Shown here: positions 1-8,766 of the stretch, piece after piece
How the letters are laid out: the number at the start of each line of letters is the position of its first letter
Position numbering within the stretch: the stretch's first letter is position 1
Origin: a virus
Direction: 5' to 3' (one strand)
Virus record (IMG/VR): IMGVR_UViG_3300021963_000395
Location: 1 to 33,814 of that record
DNA length: 33,814 nt
Made by a program: the position numbers and the translations under genes
The notes under the pieces: model-generated
What the model was told of the DNA's origin: nothing
Databases searched by the model: none
Seen by the model: the letters and a program-made list of their open reading frames with translations, nothing else

Positions 1-528
1 AGTTTCAGTTTCAGCCGCTTTAATTTCTGCAACATTAAGTTTAGTATTAAGATATTTAGAGCCTTCTTCACCAAGAAGAAGACTTGTTGCTAACTCATTA
101 TTTGTTATTCCTGGATACATTTTCTTTAACTCATTAAGCAAAGCCTTATCTTCTCCAGAGGCAGCCTTAGTAACTCTGTTGTAAGAAACAGTAAATCTAT
201 CATCTAGCTCTACTGGTGATATATCTCCAGCAATCATTTTTGCGTAGTTATCTCTAGTACCTAAAGTACCAGCTGAGTATGCAGTTAATACTTTTGAGTA
301 CTGCATTTCTTGATTTAAATATTCACCTTCGGTAAGCAAGGGTAAGCCTTTAGCTGCACGTTCAAAGTTTCCTTTAAATCGTTCCTTGTAAACATCTGTT
401 TTTCTTAGCTCTTCGTAAATAACAGTAGGAGCATCTAAGTTGTTTTGTGCAAGTTCAGTAATAATGTCAGCAAGTTCTTCTAAACCATTTTCAATAAATA
501 CTTGCTTAAGGTCTTCCCAACCAGCCAT
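1..528 (-). CDS. Putative virion protein, 3' end cut by window edge
   Basis: An open frame reads leftwards from an ATG at 528 to the window edge without a stop, giving the first 176 residues (begins MAGWEDLKQVF). It is acidic and mostly helical by eye, with many Asp/Glu/Lys and alternating leucines and no membrane segment. The ATG overlaps the TAA of the upstream gene by one base (TAATG), so translation is probably coupled and the two products are likely made in similar amounts. It is at least the eighth gene of the leftward operon that begins with terminase. I do not recognise the family. By position, after three large proteins downstream of the portal, it may be another internal or ejected virion protein; that is inference only. 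The true length is unknown. Confidence 0.8.
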   Translation of the reverse strand, partial: MAGWEDLKQVFIENGLEELADIITELAQNNLDAPTVIYEELRKTDVYKERFKGNFERAAKGLPLLTEGEYLNQEMQYSKVLTAYSAGTLGTRDNYAKMIAGDISPVELDDRFTVSYNRVTKAASGEDKALLNELKKMYPGITNNELATSLLLGEEGSKYLNTKLNVAEIKAAETET

Positions 529-1574
529 TATCTCATTCCAAACTTAGATAAAATATCATCTGCTAAACCATAAATTTTTTCTTTATTCCTTGACACGTTT
601 GCCCAGTCATCAGTTTTACGCAATGTTTTACGTAATGCTTCTTGATTAATTGGTTGATCTTTATCATCTTTAGCAAGCATTGCGTTTTTAACCCAGTCAT
701 TACTCATGTCTAAGTTATTAAAATCAATATCCATTTCACTTGAAATAGTATTTTTAAAACCCTGTGCCAAAGTATCTAAAGTTGTAACACTATCTAATTG
801 ATTAGCCCAATGAGAGTATTGTTGTTTAGCCATATTGGTGATTGCATCTTGTCCCTTGCTAATATCCCAATTAGCTTTACCAGCTTCACGTACTTGAGCA
901 ATAACATAACTATCAGAAACTGTAATGCCATTAAGTTTAGCCCATTCTCTAATAGTATCTTCAGCATCTCCTGCTTTACCAAACAAAGATCCAGCAGCAG
1001 CGTTTACATCTGAGGCTTCATAGTTAACATAATCAACAAGAATTGAAGATAGCTGCTGCTCTGTTTGACCTAAACGCAAAGCATCTTTTGCTAATGTATC
1101 AATTTGACTGTCGGATAATTTTATGCCACTTGATTGTGCGTAAGAAATAATTTCTTGTTTTTTAGCATTAACTTGATTATTAAATTCTGCTCTTTGAGCA
1201 GGGTCATTTGCTAAAGTATAGTATTCTCTTTCGGATGCAGACTTATTTTTATACCAATTAGTAGCTTGAAGCTTTACAATAAACTTTTCTTTAGTCCACT
1301 CTTGACCTTTTTTCTGTGCAGCCCATGCTTCGTTAAAAAGTCTATCAAGTTCTGGATCAGATTTAATAATAGCAAGTGGATATGCATAAGTAGCTGCAGC
1401 AGTTTCCTTACTTACCCAACCATCTTGATCGTCCCAAGCATAGTCACCTTTAGGTTTTGTTGGCTTTACCCACTTACCTTTTTTCTTAACCCATGCTGCG
1501 CCTGGTCGTTCATTGGTAGTTGTCTTGGAGACAGTCTTATTACCCTTAGTTGTAGTTACTGTAGTAGATGACAT
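528..1574 (-). CDS. Putative internal virion protein (348 aa)
   Basis: Begins with a low-complexity Thr/Ser/Lys segment (residues 1-25), then a Lys/Trp-rich basic stretch (about 28-55), then a long, mainly helical body. The Thr/Lys-rich start looks flexible and may bind DNA or another protein. There is no signal peptide, membrane helix or catalytic motif I can name. It starts one base after the stop of the 433-residue gene and ends on the ATG of the next (TAATG), so it belongs to one co-translated block. The second half has a helix-rich segment (around 150-185) that resembles in style a segment near residue 330 of its upstream neighbour, which might point to a shared fold. Role in the virion is inferred from context. 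Confidence 0.75.
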   Translation of the reverse strand: MSSTTVTTTKGNKTVSKTTTNERPGAAWVKKKGKWVKPTKPKGDYAWDDQDGWVSKETAAATYAYPLAIIKSDPELDRLFNEAWAAQKKGQEWTKEKFIVKLQATNWYKNKSASEREYYTLANDPAQRAEFNNQVNAKKQEIISYAQSSGIKLSDSQIDTLAKDALRLGQTEQQLSSILVDYVNYEASDVNAAAGSLFGKAGDAEDTIREWAKLNGITVSDSYVIAQVREAGKANWDISKGQDAITNMAKQQYSHWANQLDSVTTLDTLAQGFKNTISSEMDIDFNNLDMSNDWVKNAMLAKDDKDQPINQEALRKTLRKTDDWANVSRNKEKIYGLADDILSKFGMR

Positions 1575-1575
1575 G

Positions 1576-2877
1576 TTAACCTAGTTCAATCGGAGACGCT
1601 AAAGCTTCACGGAAATAATTTAAGTATGTAGTTGCTTTGTTATAAGACTCTGCTTCAGGATCTTGCAAAGCCATTTCTCGCATTGCTAACTGTTGCTCTG
1701 CTTGAGATATCCCACCAGTAGTTGTAGAAGTTACTGTGTTACCACTGCGTACGCTTACGGTTTTTTCAGGAGATTGTTTATTAAATTTTTTAACAAGATA
1801 ATCTACATCTTCTTGACTTGCACCTTGACCAGTGTACTCTTGAAAAAATGCATCAATGTTTAATTCAAGTTCTTCTGGAGTAAATACTCGCTTATTAATG
1901 TTAACGGTACGGCGAGGTAGTCCACCGCCACCGTTTTGATCATACTGTTTATTTAATTCACCTTTATAAGCTTTTAAGAAATCAGAAAAACTTATAGGTT
2001 TTTCACCTGTTCTAACAGCAGTAGCATTAAAATAAGTTCCAAATTGAACTGCTCTTAAAACTAAATCTCTTGTATTTGGATCTATTCCGTACTGTGAATT
2101 TTGACCCTTGTTTGCTTGAGCCATAGCTACTTGATCTGCTGGTGAGCTTGCAATTGTACTTGTTACAAGTAGGTCGCGAAGCTCATTCATTTTTCCAGCG
2201 TTAGCGTATTCATTTAGAATACGACTTACGGCTTCGTTTTGAGTTTCAGGACTTCCATTTTCTTTTTGATAAATTGAACCAACAGAATTTGCAAAAAAGG
2301 AAATAGGAGTCATTGCTGTATCTTGTTTCCAGTAATGATCAAATGTTCCTGGAACAAGATCAAATGCGTTATTCCAACGGCTATTGTCTAGTGGATTAAC
2401 CTGAATATAAGTTGGAGCTACACCAGTTGCTGCAGTTTTTGCACGTTCAGTTGGCGTATCAGCACCACGAACAGCAGTATCTGTATAAGGATTAATTCCT
2501 CTTCCAACTGGATTTGAAGGTCTGTCGGTATACCTTTTTACGGTGCTACTTTGTTTTCCAGTTTCAGAATCAACTTCAACTCCAGCACTTCTTAGTGCTG
2601 CATTTGCTTGATAATATTTACGCTTAGCTTCATCGTAAGCTTTTTTATCTTCAACAGAGTTTGAGGCAGCATATTTATTAGCAGCTAAATCAAACTGTTC
2701 TTTTGCTTGAGTTTGTTCTAATCTTAAAGAATAAAGAGATAGCTCCAATTCCATGGTTGCTTGGTCTCTACCAGAAGTTTTTCCTCGTTCTTCGCGAGCT
2801 TTGTCTTCTGCTGCTTTTTTAGCTTTTCTTTCAGCTTCCCTACGTCTGGCATCTTCTAATGGATCATACTCAGCCAT
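1576..2877 (-). CDS. Putative internal virion protein with N-terminal coiled coil (433 aa)
   Basis: The N terminus is a highly charged helix (residues about 5-35, rich in Arg/Glu/Lys/Ala) followed by a second long helical stretch (about 40-95), typical of a coiled coil. A Pro/Gly/Thr-rich linker follows (115-155), then a globular part with many aromatic residues. Near the C terminus are a Gly run (GGGG) and a Thr/Ser-rich patch (TSTTTGG) before a helical tail. No enzyme motif is visible. The ATG overlaps the stop of the 1744-residue gene by one base (TAATG). Large helical proteins directly downstream of portal in phages without a tape measure are often internal core or ejection proteins; I infer that here but cannot name a family. 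Confidence 0.75.
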   Translation of the reverse strand: MAEYDPLEDARRREAERKAKKAAEDKAREERGKTSGRDQATMELELSLYSLRLEQTQAKEQFDLAANKYAASNSVEDKKAYDEAKRKYYQANAALRSAGVEVDSETGKQSSTVKRYTDRPSNPVGRGINPYTDTAVRGADTPTERAKTAATGVAPTYIQVNPLDNSRWNNAFDLVPGTFDHYWKQDTAMTPISFFANSVGSIYQKENGSPETQNEAVSRILNEYANAGKMNELRDLLVTSTIASSPADQVAMAQANKGQNSQYGIDPNTRDLVLRAVQFGTYFNATAVRTGEKPISFSDFLKAYKGELNKQYDQNGGGGLPRRTVNINKRVFTPEELELNIDAFFQEYTGQGASQEDVDYLVKKFNKQSPEKTVSVRSGNTVTSTTTGGISQAEQQLAMREMALQDPEAESYNKATTYLNYFREALASPIELG

Positions 2878-5800
2878 TATTCATTTCTCCAAATTCCAGC
2901 GTTAGCATCTCTTGTTTTAGCATTAATTAATTTCTTTAATCCATAATTGTAATATTGCTCAATTGTTCTTGTCGGATCAGATTTAATAAGTTCTTTAATA
3001 GCATTAACTGTTTTTTCTTTTTCAGCTCGCTTTAATTCTGTGCCATTAGCAGCATTTAAAGAATCAATGTAATCTGTTGTAAGTATAAAATTTGTGTACA
3101 AATTGTAAGCGGTGGCAATATTTAATTTAACATCTTCTGAAACATCTGCGTCAGGAGAGTTTATGTAATTGTAAGCATCATTTACAAAGTTGTAAGCTTC
3201 TGTTTTATCAGAGTTTTGAATGTAGTATTCTAAACCTGGAACACTTAACTTTAAATCCTTTTTTAATTGGTCATATTTTTGCGTTAGCGCACGACGCTCT
3301 GCAGTGTAATGCAATGGTGTGGCTTTAAGTTCCGCTGCTTCTTGCTCATCTAAATCATAGTAAGCATTAACATATTCTTGCATGTAAACTTTTTCATAAA
3401 ATTTATCAATGTCTACATTCTTTGCAATACCAGCTGCTGAAGCCCATTGCCAAACACCAGGACTAAACTCGCCAATTTTAGGAGCAAAGAGTAGCGCACC
3501 TGCACCATACTCGTCTACTGCTTTTTGGTTTGAAATTGTCCAGTCTTGCATTTCATTTGAATAGTTAACAATTGGTTGAATTTCTTTAGACTTCTTGGAT
3601 ACAAGATAAGCTACTTTACCTGGATTTTCACCAGTCCACGTAGCTAAAGCCATTTCGTAATGATCGTTAGCATCAGGATATTTTTCTTTAATTTGATCTA
3701 GTACTTCATAAAAACTTTCCTGCATAGAAACAATGCCGCTATCTAATAAATATTCAGGTATGTCTTTTGTATTTTTTGTTTGAACAGAAAACGGAAGAAT
3801 CATTCCAAGTAGTGCACGAGTAACAATAATATTATGTGCGCTAATGCGTAGATCTTTTAAGTAATTAAGCTTGTCTTGATTTAATAAAGCTTCATTAAGG
3901 CTTCCGTCTGGATACTTATACTTTTTGTCATTTGGATTAATGCCTACATTATTGGCTGCATTGTAACTAATGGCTTGAGTTAAAGCAGAAATTTCCTGAG
4001 TTGATTGCTCATCAACATTTAACATAGACCATACATTGCGAGCAAACTTTGGAGTTAATGATTTACCAACGGTTGGATTATCACCCATTGTTCCAAGAAA
4101 CCAATTGTCTAAATCTTCAGCAACATTTTTTGTTTCTTTAAATGGCATTAAACCAAGAATTGATTTAGCTGCAACAACAGAAAGAGAACCCATAGGTCCA
4201 GAAAGATAAGGCATACCTGCGTCATCCTGGAACGAAGGATTACCAGCAGTTAATTTAAAAGTAATATCATTAAACAATGGTTGATTAATAGATGCTTGAT
4301 CATTAGTTAGTGTGCGAAGAGTAGTATCTACTGCGCTATAAATAACATCATCCATTGGGAGTACAACATACTTGTTACCATCGTCATCAGTATGAACATC
4401 ACCAACTGCATCAAGACCTTGATTCATTAAACGCAAACGATAAATAACATCAAGCGGATGATCTTTAACTAACCGATACATACGACGATGGAAGTCTTCA
4501 ACTGCACGATAGAAACGACCAACTGTTCGCATGTTATAGGCAAATACAGTTTGCATAGCAGGGTTATCAGAAAACTTTAATACGTGTGCTGCAGCATCAT
4601 TAATCGCTTTGTTAGTAAAAAACTTTGCAGCTTGCTCTCTAGTAAATTCTTGATTTCTTCTAATTACAGATTCTGGAGCAAGTATGTTTTCTTCTAGCCA
4701 AGCACTATGCAAATCATCAGCCATCTTTAATTCTGTTGCTGCGTATTGTTCGCGGAATGCAATGTAATGCATGTGAGTTACTGGCATACGAGTAATAGCA
4801 TCAGTTTGACGAGCCATTAAATCAAATGCTTGATCTTGACCATATCTTTGAATTGCGGTTCTTAGATCAGTTGCAACACCATCAAATTTAATATCGGTCA
4901 TAATATGACCTTGAACTTTAAATCCTTTAGTGGCTTCTACATAATCTTCAAAACTAATGTCACCCATAATCTTTCGGTGATCTTTACCTTTTACAACATC
5001 TTGAAACAGTCCAGCTAGTTTAGGATTAAAAACTTCTGATCCACCATGAAATGTAACATAAGTATCTGATAGACCTGCAAGAATAAACTCTTGCATTTTA
5101 CTTGCAGGATCAGGAAGTTTTTTTACTTGATCAAAGAAGCGACTTCCTTCCATAATACTTTTAACTTGATCTTCTTTGCCTACACCAATAACCCATTTGC
5201 CATCAGCGTTTTTAACAAATCCAGTTAAACGCATTAACTCATCAGTTGCTTTAGCCCAATCATCTGGAGAAAATCCAGCATTGTGCTTTAAAAATACTGA
5301 AGCAAAACTAAATCTTGTTACATCTTTTCCATTACGCGCTTCAAATCCTTTATCGTTAAAGATGCGAGTAAAGTTGCGGAACATTGCAATGTCGCGATGA
5401 GAATCTTTCATAGAAGAAACTTGAAAAGATCTAATTGCTCCTTGTGCGGTAAGACCAAGATTATCCATAGCCATATCTAATTGGCTATCAGTTAACAAAT
5501 CCGCAAACTCTTGCATGGCAGTTTTACCTTGCAAGCTATCTGTTACATTTTTCTGTGAGATGCTATGAAGAACCTGTGGATTTTCCATTACAAGTTGCTT
5601 AAACCATCTAGTTTGAGATGAAGATAGTTTTGTTCCATGCATAAAAATTGCTGCATCAAGAATTGTTTCAGCAATCATTTCATCTTGTTTCCAAGCTGGA
5701 AGATCTTTGTTATTTTCTAAAACATCTTTACGAACTCTAGCCCGTGTCTCTTGGCTGATAGATCTAGATGCACCAAAACTTCTACCAAGAGTTTTACCAA

Positions 5801-8111
5801 GAGTTTTATCTAATAAAGTTTCAACTCCAGCCTTAACTGGTCCAGCTCCAGACTTATCGCCCTCGCCTTTTGCAGCTCGCCAAATACGTTGATACTGTTT
5901 AGCAGTTCTAATTTTTCTTATCTGTCCACCCTTGGCGTACATTAAGAACATAAAACCTTCTTCAATTGCAGTACGAATACCCAACTGAGGAATAAGAGTT
6001 AGTGTAGTCCAAAGATCTGTACCGATTCCAGTTGCTCTAGTATTATAAGCTCCACCAATTAATTTTGGAATGTACTCAATTAAACTATCGTCTTTATCTT
6101 TCTTAAGAGACCTTGAAGCAACAAACTCTGATATACCTCTCCAGTCTGGAGCAGTAACAAAGTTTTGAAATTGAGAGGAATGTAGTGGTCCAGTTACGGC
6201 AAGGCTTAATGATTGACGAGTTATACCAGAGCGAGAAGGTATAGCTAGTTCTTCTGCAGTTGTCCAAGTATTTTTAGAACCAAAATGTAGTTCAAGTGCT
6301 TTGTCAATAAACTCTTGTCCACCATCCATGCCATGAATACCTTCACGACGCATAATCAATTCAAAGATAGAACGATGCATGGCAAATCGTTCAGACTGCG
6401 GAAGATATCTAAATTCAGCAGTAGCCATATCAGCAAGATCTCTGCGACCAAGAGCTAGAAAAGCTTGTTTATTAAAAACATCTATTGTTCTATCTAAATT
6501 TGCATCATCATGGTAAACAACAGAGCGACCTGGATGCAGTCTTGTTTGTCTTTCAATAAATCTTTGAAGTCTATTTTGTTTTTTATTGATTGCAATTTCA
6601 ATATCTAAAGGTTCATCGCTTAATAAACTTGATCTAATTTTTTGATAATCGTTTGTAGCATCAGCAATGCTTTCTTCTTTGCCAAGAAAAAAGTCTCTTA
6701 AATTTTGTTTAGCTTTAATAGTAGATTGACGAGAACGCTTAGAGTAAGCAACTCCTTCACGTGCATAAACAGTGCTAACTGTCTTGCCGCGAATTAATCT
6801 AGTCCATTCTTTTGCACCTTCGCCAAGAAATACCCGCTTAAAGCTGTCAAGATCAGTTACACCATAATCTAACCAAGTTTTAATGTCATCTGGAGATGCA
6901 ATGTCAGCATGATCTATTTCAATTTTTCTTGTAATCTGTGCAACTTGACTAGCTTTAGATGCTTTTTCTGCTTCAGTGGTTGCTTTAACAGCCATTGCTC
7001 CACCAAGTTCACCAATTAACTTAGTGTATCTACCATAGTAATTAGCAACTTCTGGTATACCAAGAAGCATATCAACGTCAGCACCAGACTTAACCATGTT
7101 AGCAAGTTTTTCTGCTTTGCTTGCACCCTTAATGACGGCAGAAGCACCAAGAGTTAAGTATGTTAATGGATCCATAAAGATCTGATAGGCAAAGTCAATG
7201 GCTCCAGAAACAGCACCAAATGCTGTTGCAGTCTCAGGAGTGTTTATTCCTAAACCGCGAGCAGCAATACGACCTGGAGATAGCTGTGCTCTTGAAAACT
7301 CACCAAGCATTACATTAAATGCTTCTTGATCATTAAACATTGAGTTAATTGCAGCAAGAATAGCTGGATCGTTTGGACCCCAAGCATCAATAATTTCACC
7401 AGGGGTATCGCCAGCAAGTACATGCATGGCTACAAAACTTTCAGCACCGCCATACTTGTTAACCAGTTCATCTGCGAGGGCATTATCGTAAAGATATTTA
7501 CCATCAAATGCTACTTCACCGTTATTGCGACTCCAAAATGATTCTTTATTAACAATAGAGTTCTGCAACATTGCACCAGGTGTATTAAGAAATCTACCAT
7601 ATTGAGTAGCTGCACCCATTAAAAACTGAAATGGACTTTTTGCTACATCACCATAGCTAATATTTCCATCGCCAGTACTGTCGCTAATGCCTAAAGCTTT
7701 ACGAACATCTTCATTTTGGATTAACACTTGACCATCATTTTTTTTAGAATAGTCAATTTTGTAATATGTTTTTAAAGCTTCTTGAAAACCAGGTTCAAGT
7801 TTATTAAAAGAATCTGCAGCATCTTTATTGCTCATCTTCATTAGCTGTTGGTGCTTGTCACGAACCTGCGCCCAATTTTCAATAAGGTTTTTTTCTTCAC
7901 GAGTTAATGCAGCTCGTGAACCAGCAGCATAAAGAGCTGGACTAACACGTGCAACAGTTGCATCTAATGTACGTTTAGCAGCGGTTGAAGGGTCGCTTTG
8001 AGTTTTATTAAAAATACTTTGAGGCTGGCTTAAACCCTGAAGTTCAGTTAAACCTTGAGGTTGACTTAAACCACTTTGTTCCTCTGGAAGTCCCATTGGT
8101 TGAATAGTCAC
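2877..8111 (-). CDS. Giant virion-associated protein (1744 aa)
   Basis: The largest gene in the window. Residues 1-35 are a Gln/Pro/Gly/Leu segment with a repeated G-L-S-Q-P-Q unit, a likely disordered tether. Residues 144-155 (DSTGDGNISYGD) fit an EF-hand-like calcium loop except for Thr at loop position 3. A small-residue, hydrophobic helical stretch lies around 295-330, and another near residue 1430, either of which could insert in a membrane. The remainder is long mixed helical sequence without a recognised catalytic triad. It is not an obvious tape measure: there is no long heptad-only or hydrophobic-repeat region. It follows portal by two small genes and overlaps both neighbours by one base. 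Giant proteins in this position in short-tailed phages are commonly packed inside the capsid and ejected; that assignment is inference. Confidence 0.8.
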   Translation of the reverse strand: MTIQPMGLPEEQSGLSQPQGLTELQGLSQPQSIFNKTQSDPSTAAKRTLDATVARVSPALYAAGSRAALTREEKNLIENWAQVRDKHQQLMKMSNKDAADSFNKLEPGFQEALKTYYKIDYSKKNDGQVLIQNEDVRKALGISDSTGDGNISYGDVAKSPFQFLMGAATQYGRFLNTPGAMLQNSIVNKESFWSRNNGEVAFDGKYLYDNALADELVNKYGGAESFVAMHVLAGDTPGEIIDAWGPNDPAILAAINSMFNDQEAFNVMLGEFSRAQLSPGRIAARGLGINTPETATAFGAVSGAIDFAYQIFMDPLTYLTLGASAVIKGASKAEKLANMVKSGADVDMLLGIPEVANYYGRYTKLIGELGGAMAVKATTEAEKASKASQVAQITRKIEIDHADIASPDDIKTWLDYGVTDLDSFKRVFLGEGAKEWTRLIRGKTVSTVYAREGVAYSKRSRQSTIKAKQNLRDFFLGKEESIADATNDYQKIRSSLLSDEPLDIEIAINKKQNRLQRFIERQTRLHPGRSVVYHDDANLDRTIDVFNKQAFLALGRRDLADMATAEFRYLPQSERFAMHRSIFELIMRREGIHGMDGGQEFIDKALELHFGSKNTWTTAEELAIPSRSGITRQSLSLAVTGPLHSSQFQNFVTAPDWRGISEFVASRSLKKDKDDSLIEYIPKLIGGAYNTRATGIGTDLWTTLTLIPQLGIRTAIEEGFMFLMYAKGGQIRKIRTAKQYQRIWRAAKGEGDKSGAGPVKAGVETLLDKTLGKTLGRSFGASRSISQETRARVRKDVLENNKDLPAWKQDEMIAETILDAAIFMHGTKLSSSQTRWFKQLVMENPQVLHSISQKNVTDSLQGKTAMQEFADLLTDSQLDMAMDNLGLTAQGAIRSFQVSSMKDSHRDIAMFRNFTRIFNDKGFEARNGKDVTRFSFASVFLKHNAGFSPDDWAKATDELMRLTGFVKNADGKWVIGVGKEDQVKSIMEGSRFFDQVKKLPDPASKMQEFILAGLSDTYVTFHGGSEVFNPKLAGLFQDVVKGKDHRKIMGDISFEDYVEATKGFKVQGHIMTDIKFDGVATDLRTAIQRYGQDQAFDLMARQTDAITRMPVTHMHYIAFREQYAATELKMADDLHSAWLEENILAPESVIRRNQEFTREQAAKFFTNKAINDAAAHVLKFSDNPAMQTVFAYNMRTVGRFYRAVEDFHRRMYRLVKDHPLDVIYRLRLMNQGLDAVGDVHTDDDGNKYVVLPMDDVIYSAVDTTLRTLTNDQASINQPLFNDITFKLTAGNPSFQDDAGMPYLSGPMGSLSVVAAKSILGLMPFKETKNVAEDLDNWFLGTMGDNPTVGKSLTPKFARNVWSMLNVDEQSTQEISALTQAISYNAANNVGINPNDKKYKYPDGSLNEALLNQDKLNYLKDLRISAHNIIVTRALLGMILPFSVQTKNTKDIPEYLLDSGIVSMQESFYEVLDQIKEKYPDANDHYEMALATWTGENPGKVAYLVSKKSKEIQPIVNYSNEMQDWTISNQKAVDEYGAGALLFAPKIGEFSPGVWQWASAAGIAKNVDIDKFYEKVYMQEYVNAYYDLDEQEAAELKATPLHYTAERRALTQKYDQLKKDLKLSVPGLEYYIQNSDKTEAYNFVNDAYNYINSPDADVSEDVKLNIATAYNLYTNFILTTDYIDSLNAANGTELKRAEKEKTVNAIKELIKSDPTRTIEQYYNYGLKKLINAKTRDANAGIWRNE

Positions 8112-8515
8112 TAAACAATACCCTTACTGTTTAGTTCACGAAGTATCATTTCAACTTCGCCACTTGGATCATTTTCTGCTAGACGTGTAAGGATTTCGGT
8201 TGGATTAAAACTACGTGCAGGAAGAACAATAGCTTCAGGTCCAGGACCTGCTCCAAGTGGATTTCCAGCAGTTACTGGTTCATTTGGTCTAGCACTTGGT
8301 TCAAATAATCCAGTAATAGGACGAGGAGCTGGAGCTGGTTGTTGCTTTGCCATTGGAGCAGAAGACATTAATTCTTCAGTAGCCTTACGATCACCGTAAA
8401 CATTTGGATTACTTGCTGTCATCATATCCGTACGCTGTGACAATGCGCCTGGTCCAGATACAGGCTTAGCTTGACTTTTGGTGCGAACTGGTCGCTTACC
8501 ACCTTGCTGTGCCAT
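8111..8515 (-). CDS. Small proline-rich protein of the head operon (134 aa)
   Basis: Low-complexity, Pro/Ala/Gly-rich protein with a basic start (KRP, TKSQAK) and a disordered middle (around residues 55-100). Only the last 30 residues (EILTRLAENDPSGEVEMILREL) look like a folded acidic amphipathic helix pair. This pattern, a disordered body with a short C-terminal helix, is seen in scaffold-like or assembly-chaperone proteins, but nothing here proves that. It starts 2 bases after the stop of the 82-residue gene and shares one base with the giant gene that follows. A small scaffold or core-assembly factor is a reasonable guess; a structural linker is equally possible. Confidence 0.75.
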   Translation of the reverse strand: MAQQGGKRPVRTKSQAKPVSGPGALSQRTDMMTASNPNVYGDRKATEELMSSAPMAKQQPAPAPRPITGLFEPSARPNEPVTAGNPLGAGPGPEAIVLPARSFNPTEILTRLAENDPSGEVEMILRELNSKGIV

Positions 8516-8517
8516 AA

Positions 8518-8766
8518 CTAATCCTCTTCTTCTTCTTCAACAAAATCATTTTCTAATGCATGTTGGATTAATCCAGTTACATGCCATATTGGTGACTTAT
8601 CATCAAATATTGTGCTTGCCCAGTATTGACCGTCACCATCAAAAAATTCTGCGGTAACAAAATACGTAGTACAAAATGCGCCATCTTGATGAAATGTGTG
8701 ACCATACTCATCAAGTAGGTCTTTTAACTTACTTCTAAATAATGCTAAGCGTTCTTCTTCTGTCAT
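8518..8766 (-). CDS. Small acidic hypothetical protein downstream of portal (82 aa)
   Basis: Compact protein with an N-terminal helix (residues 3-20), a beta-rich aromatic middle (YFVTAEFFDGDGQYWAS), and a Glu/Asp-only tail (about the last eight residues). The ATG sits inside the end of portal (ATGA overlap of four bases), so it is translationally coupled to portal. The shape, alternating strands then a helix and an acidic tail, suggests a small regulatory or adaptor protein that may contact DNA-binding partners or the portal. I do not recognise a family. Confidence 0.75.
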   Translation of the reverse strand: MTEEERLALFRSKLKDLLDEYGHTFHQDGAFCTTYFVTAEFFDGDGQYWASTIFDDKSPIWHVTGLIQHALENDFVEEEEED

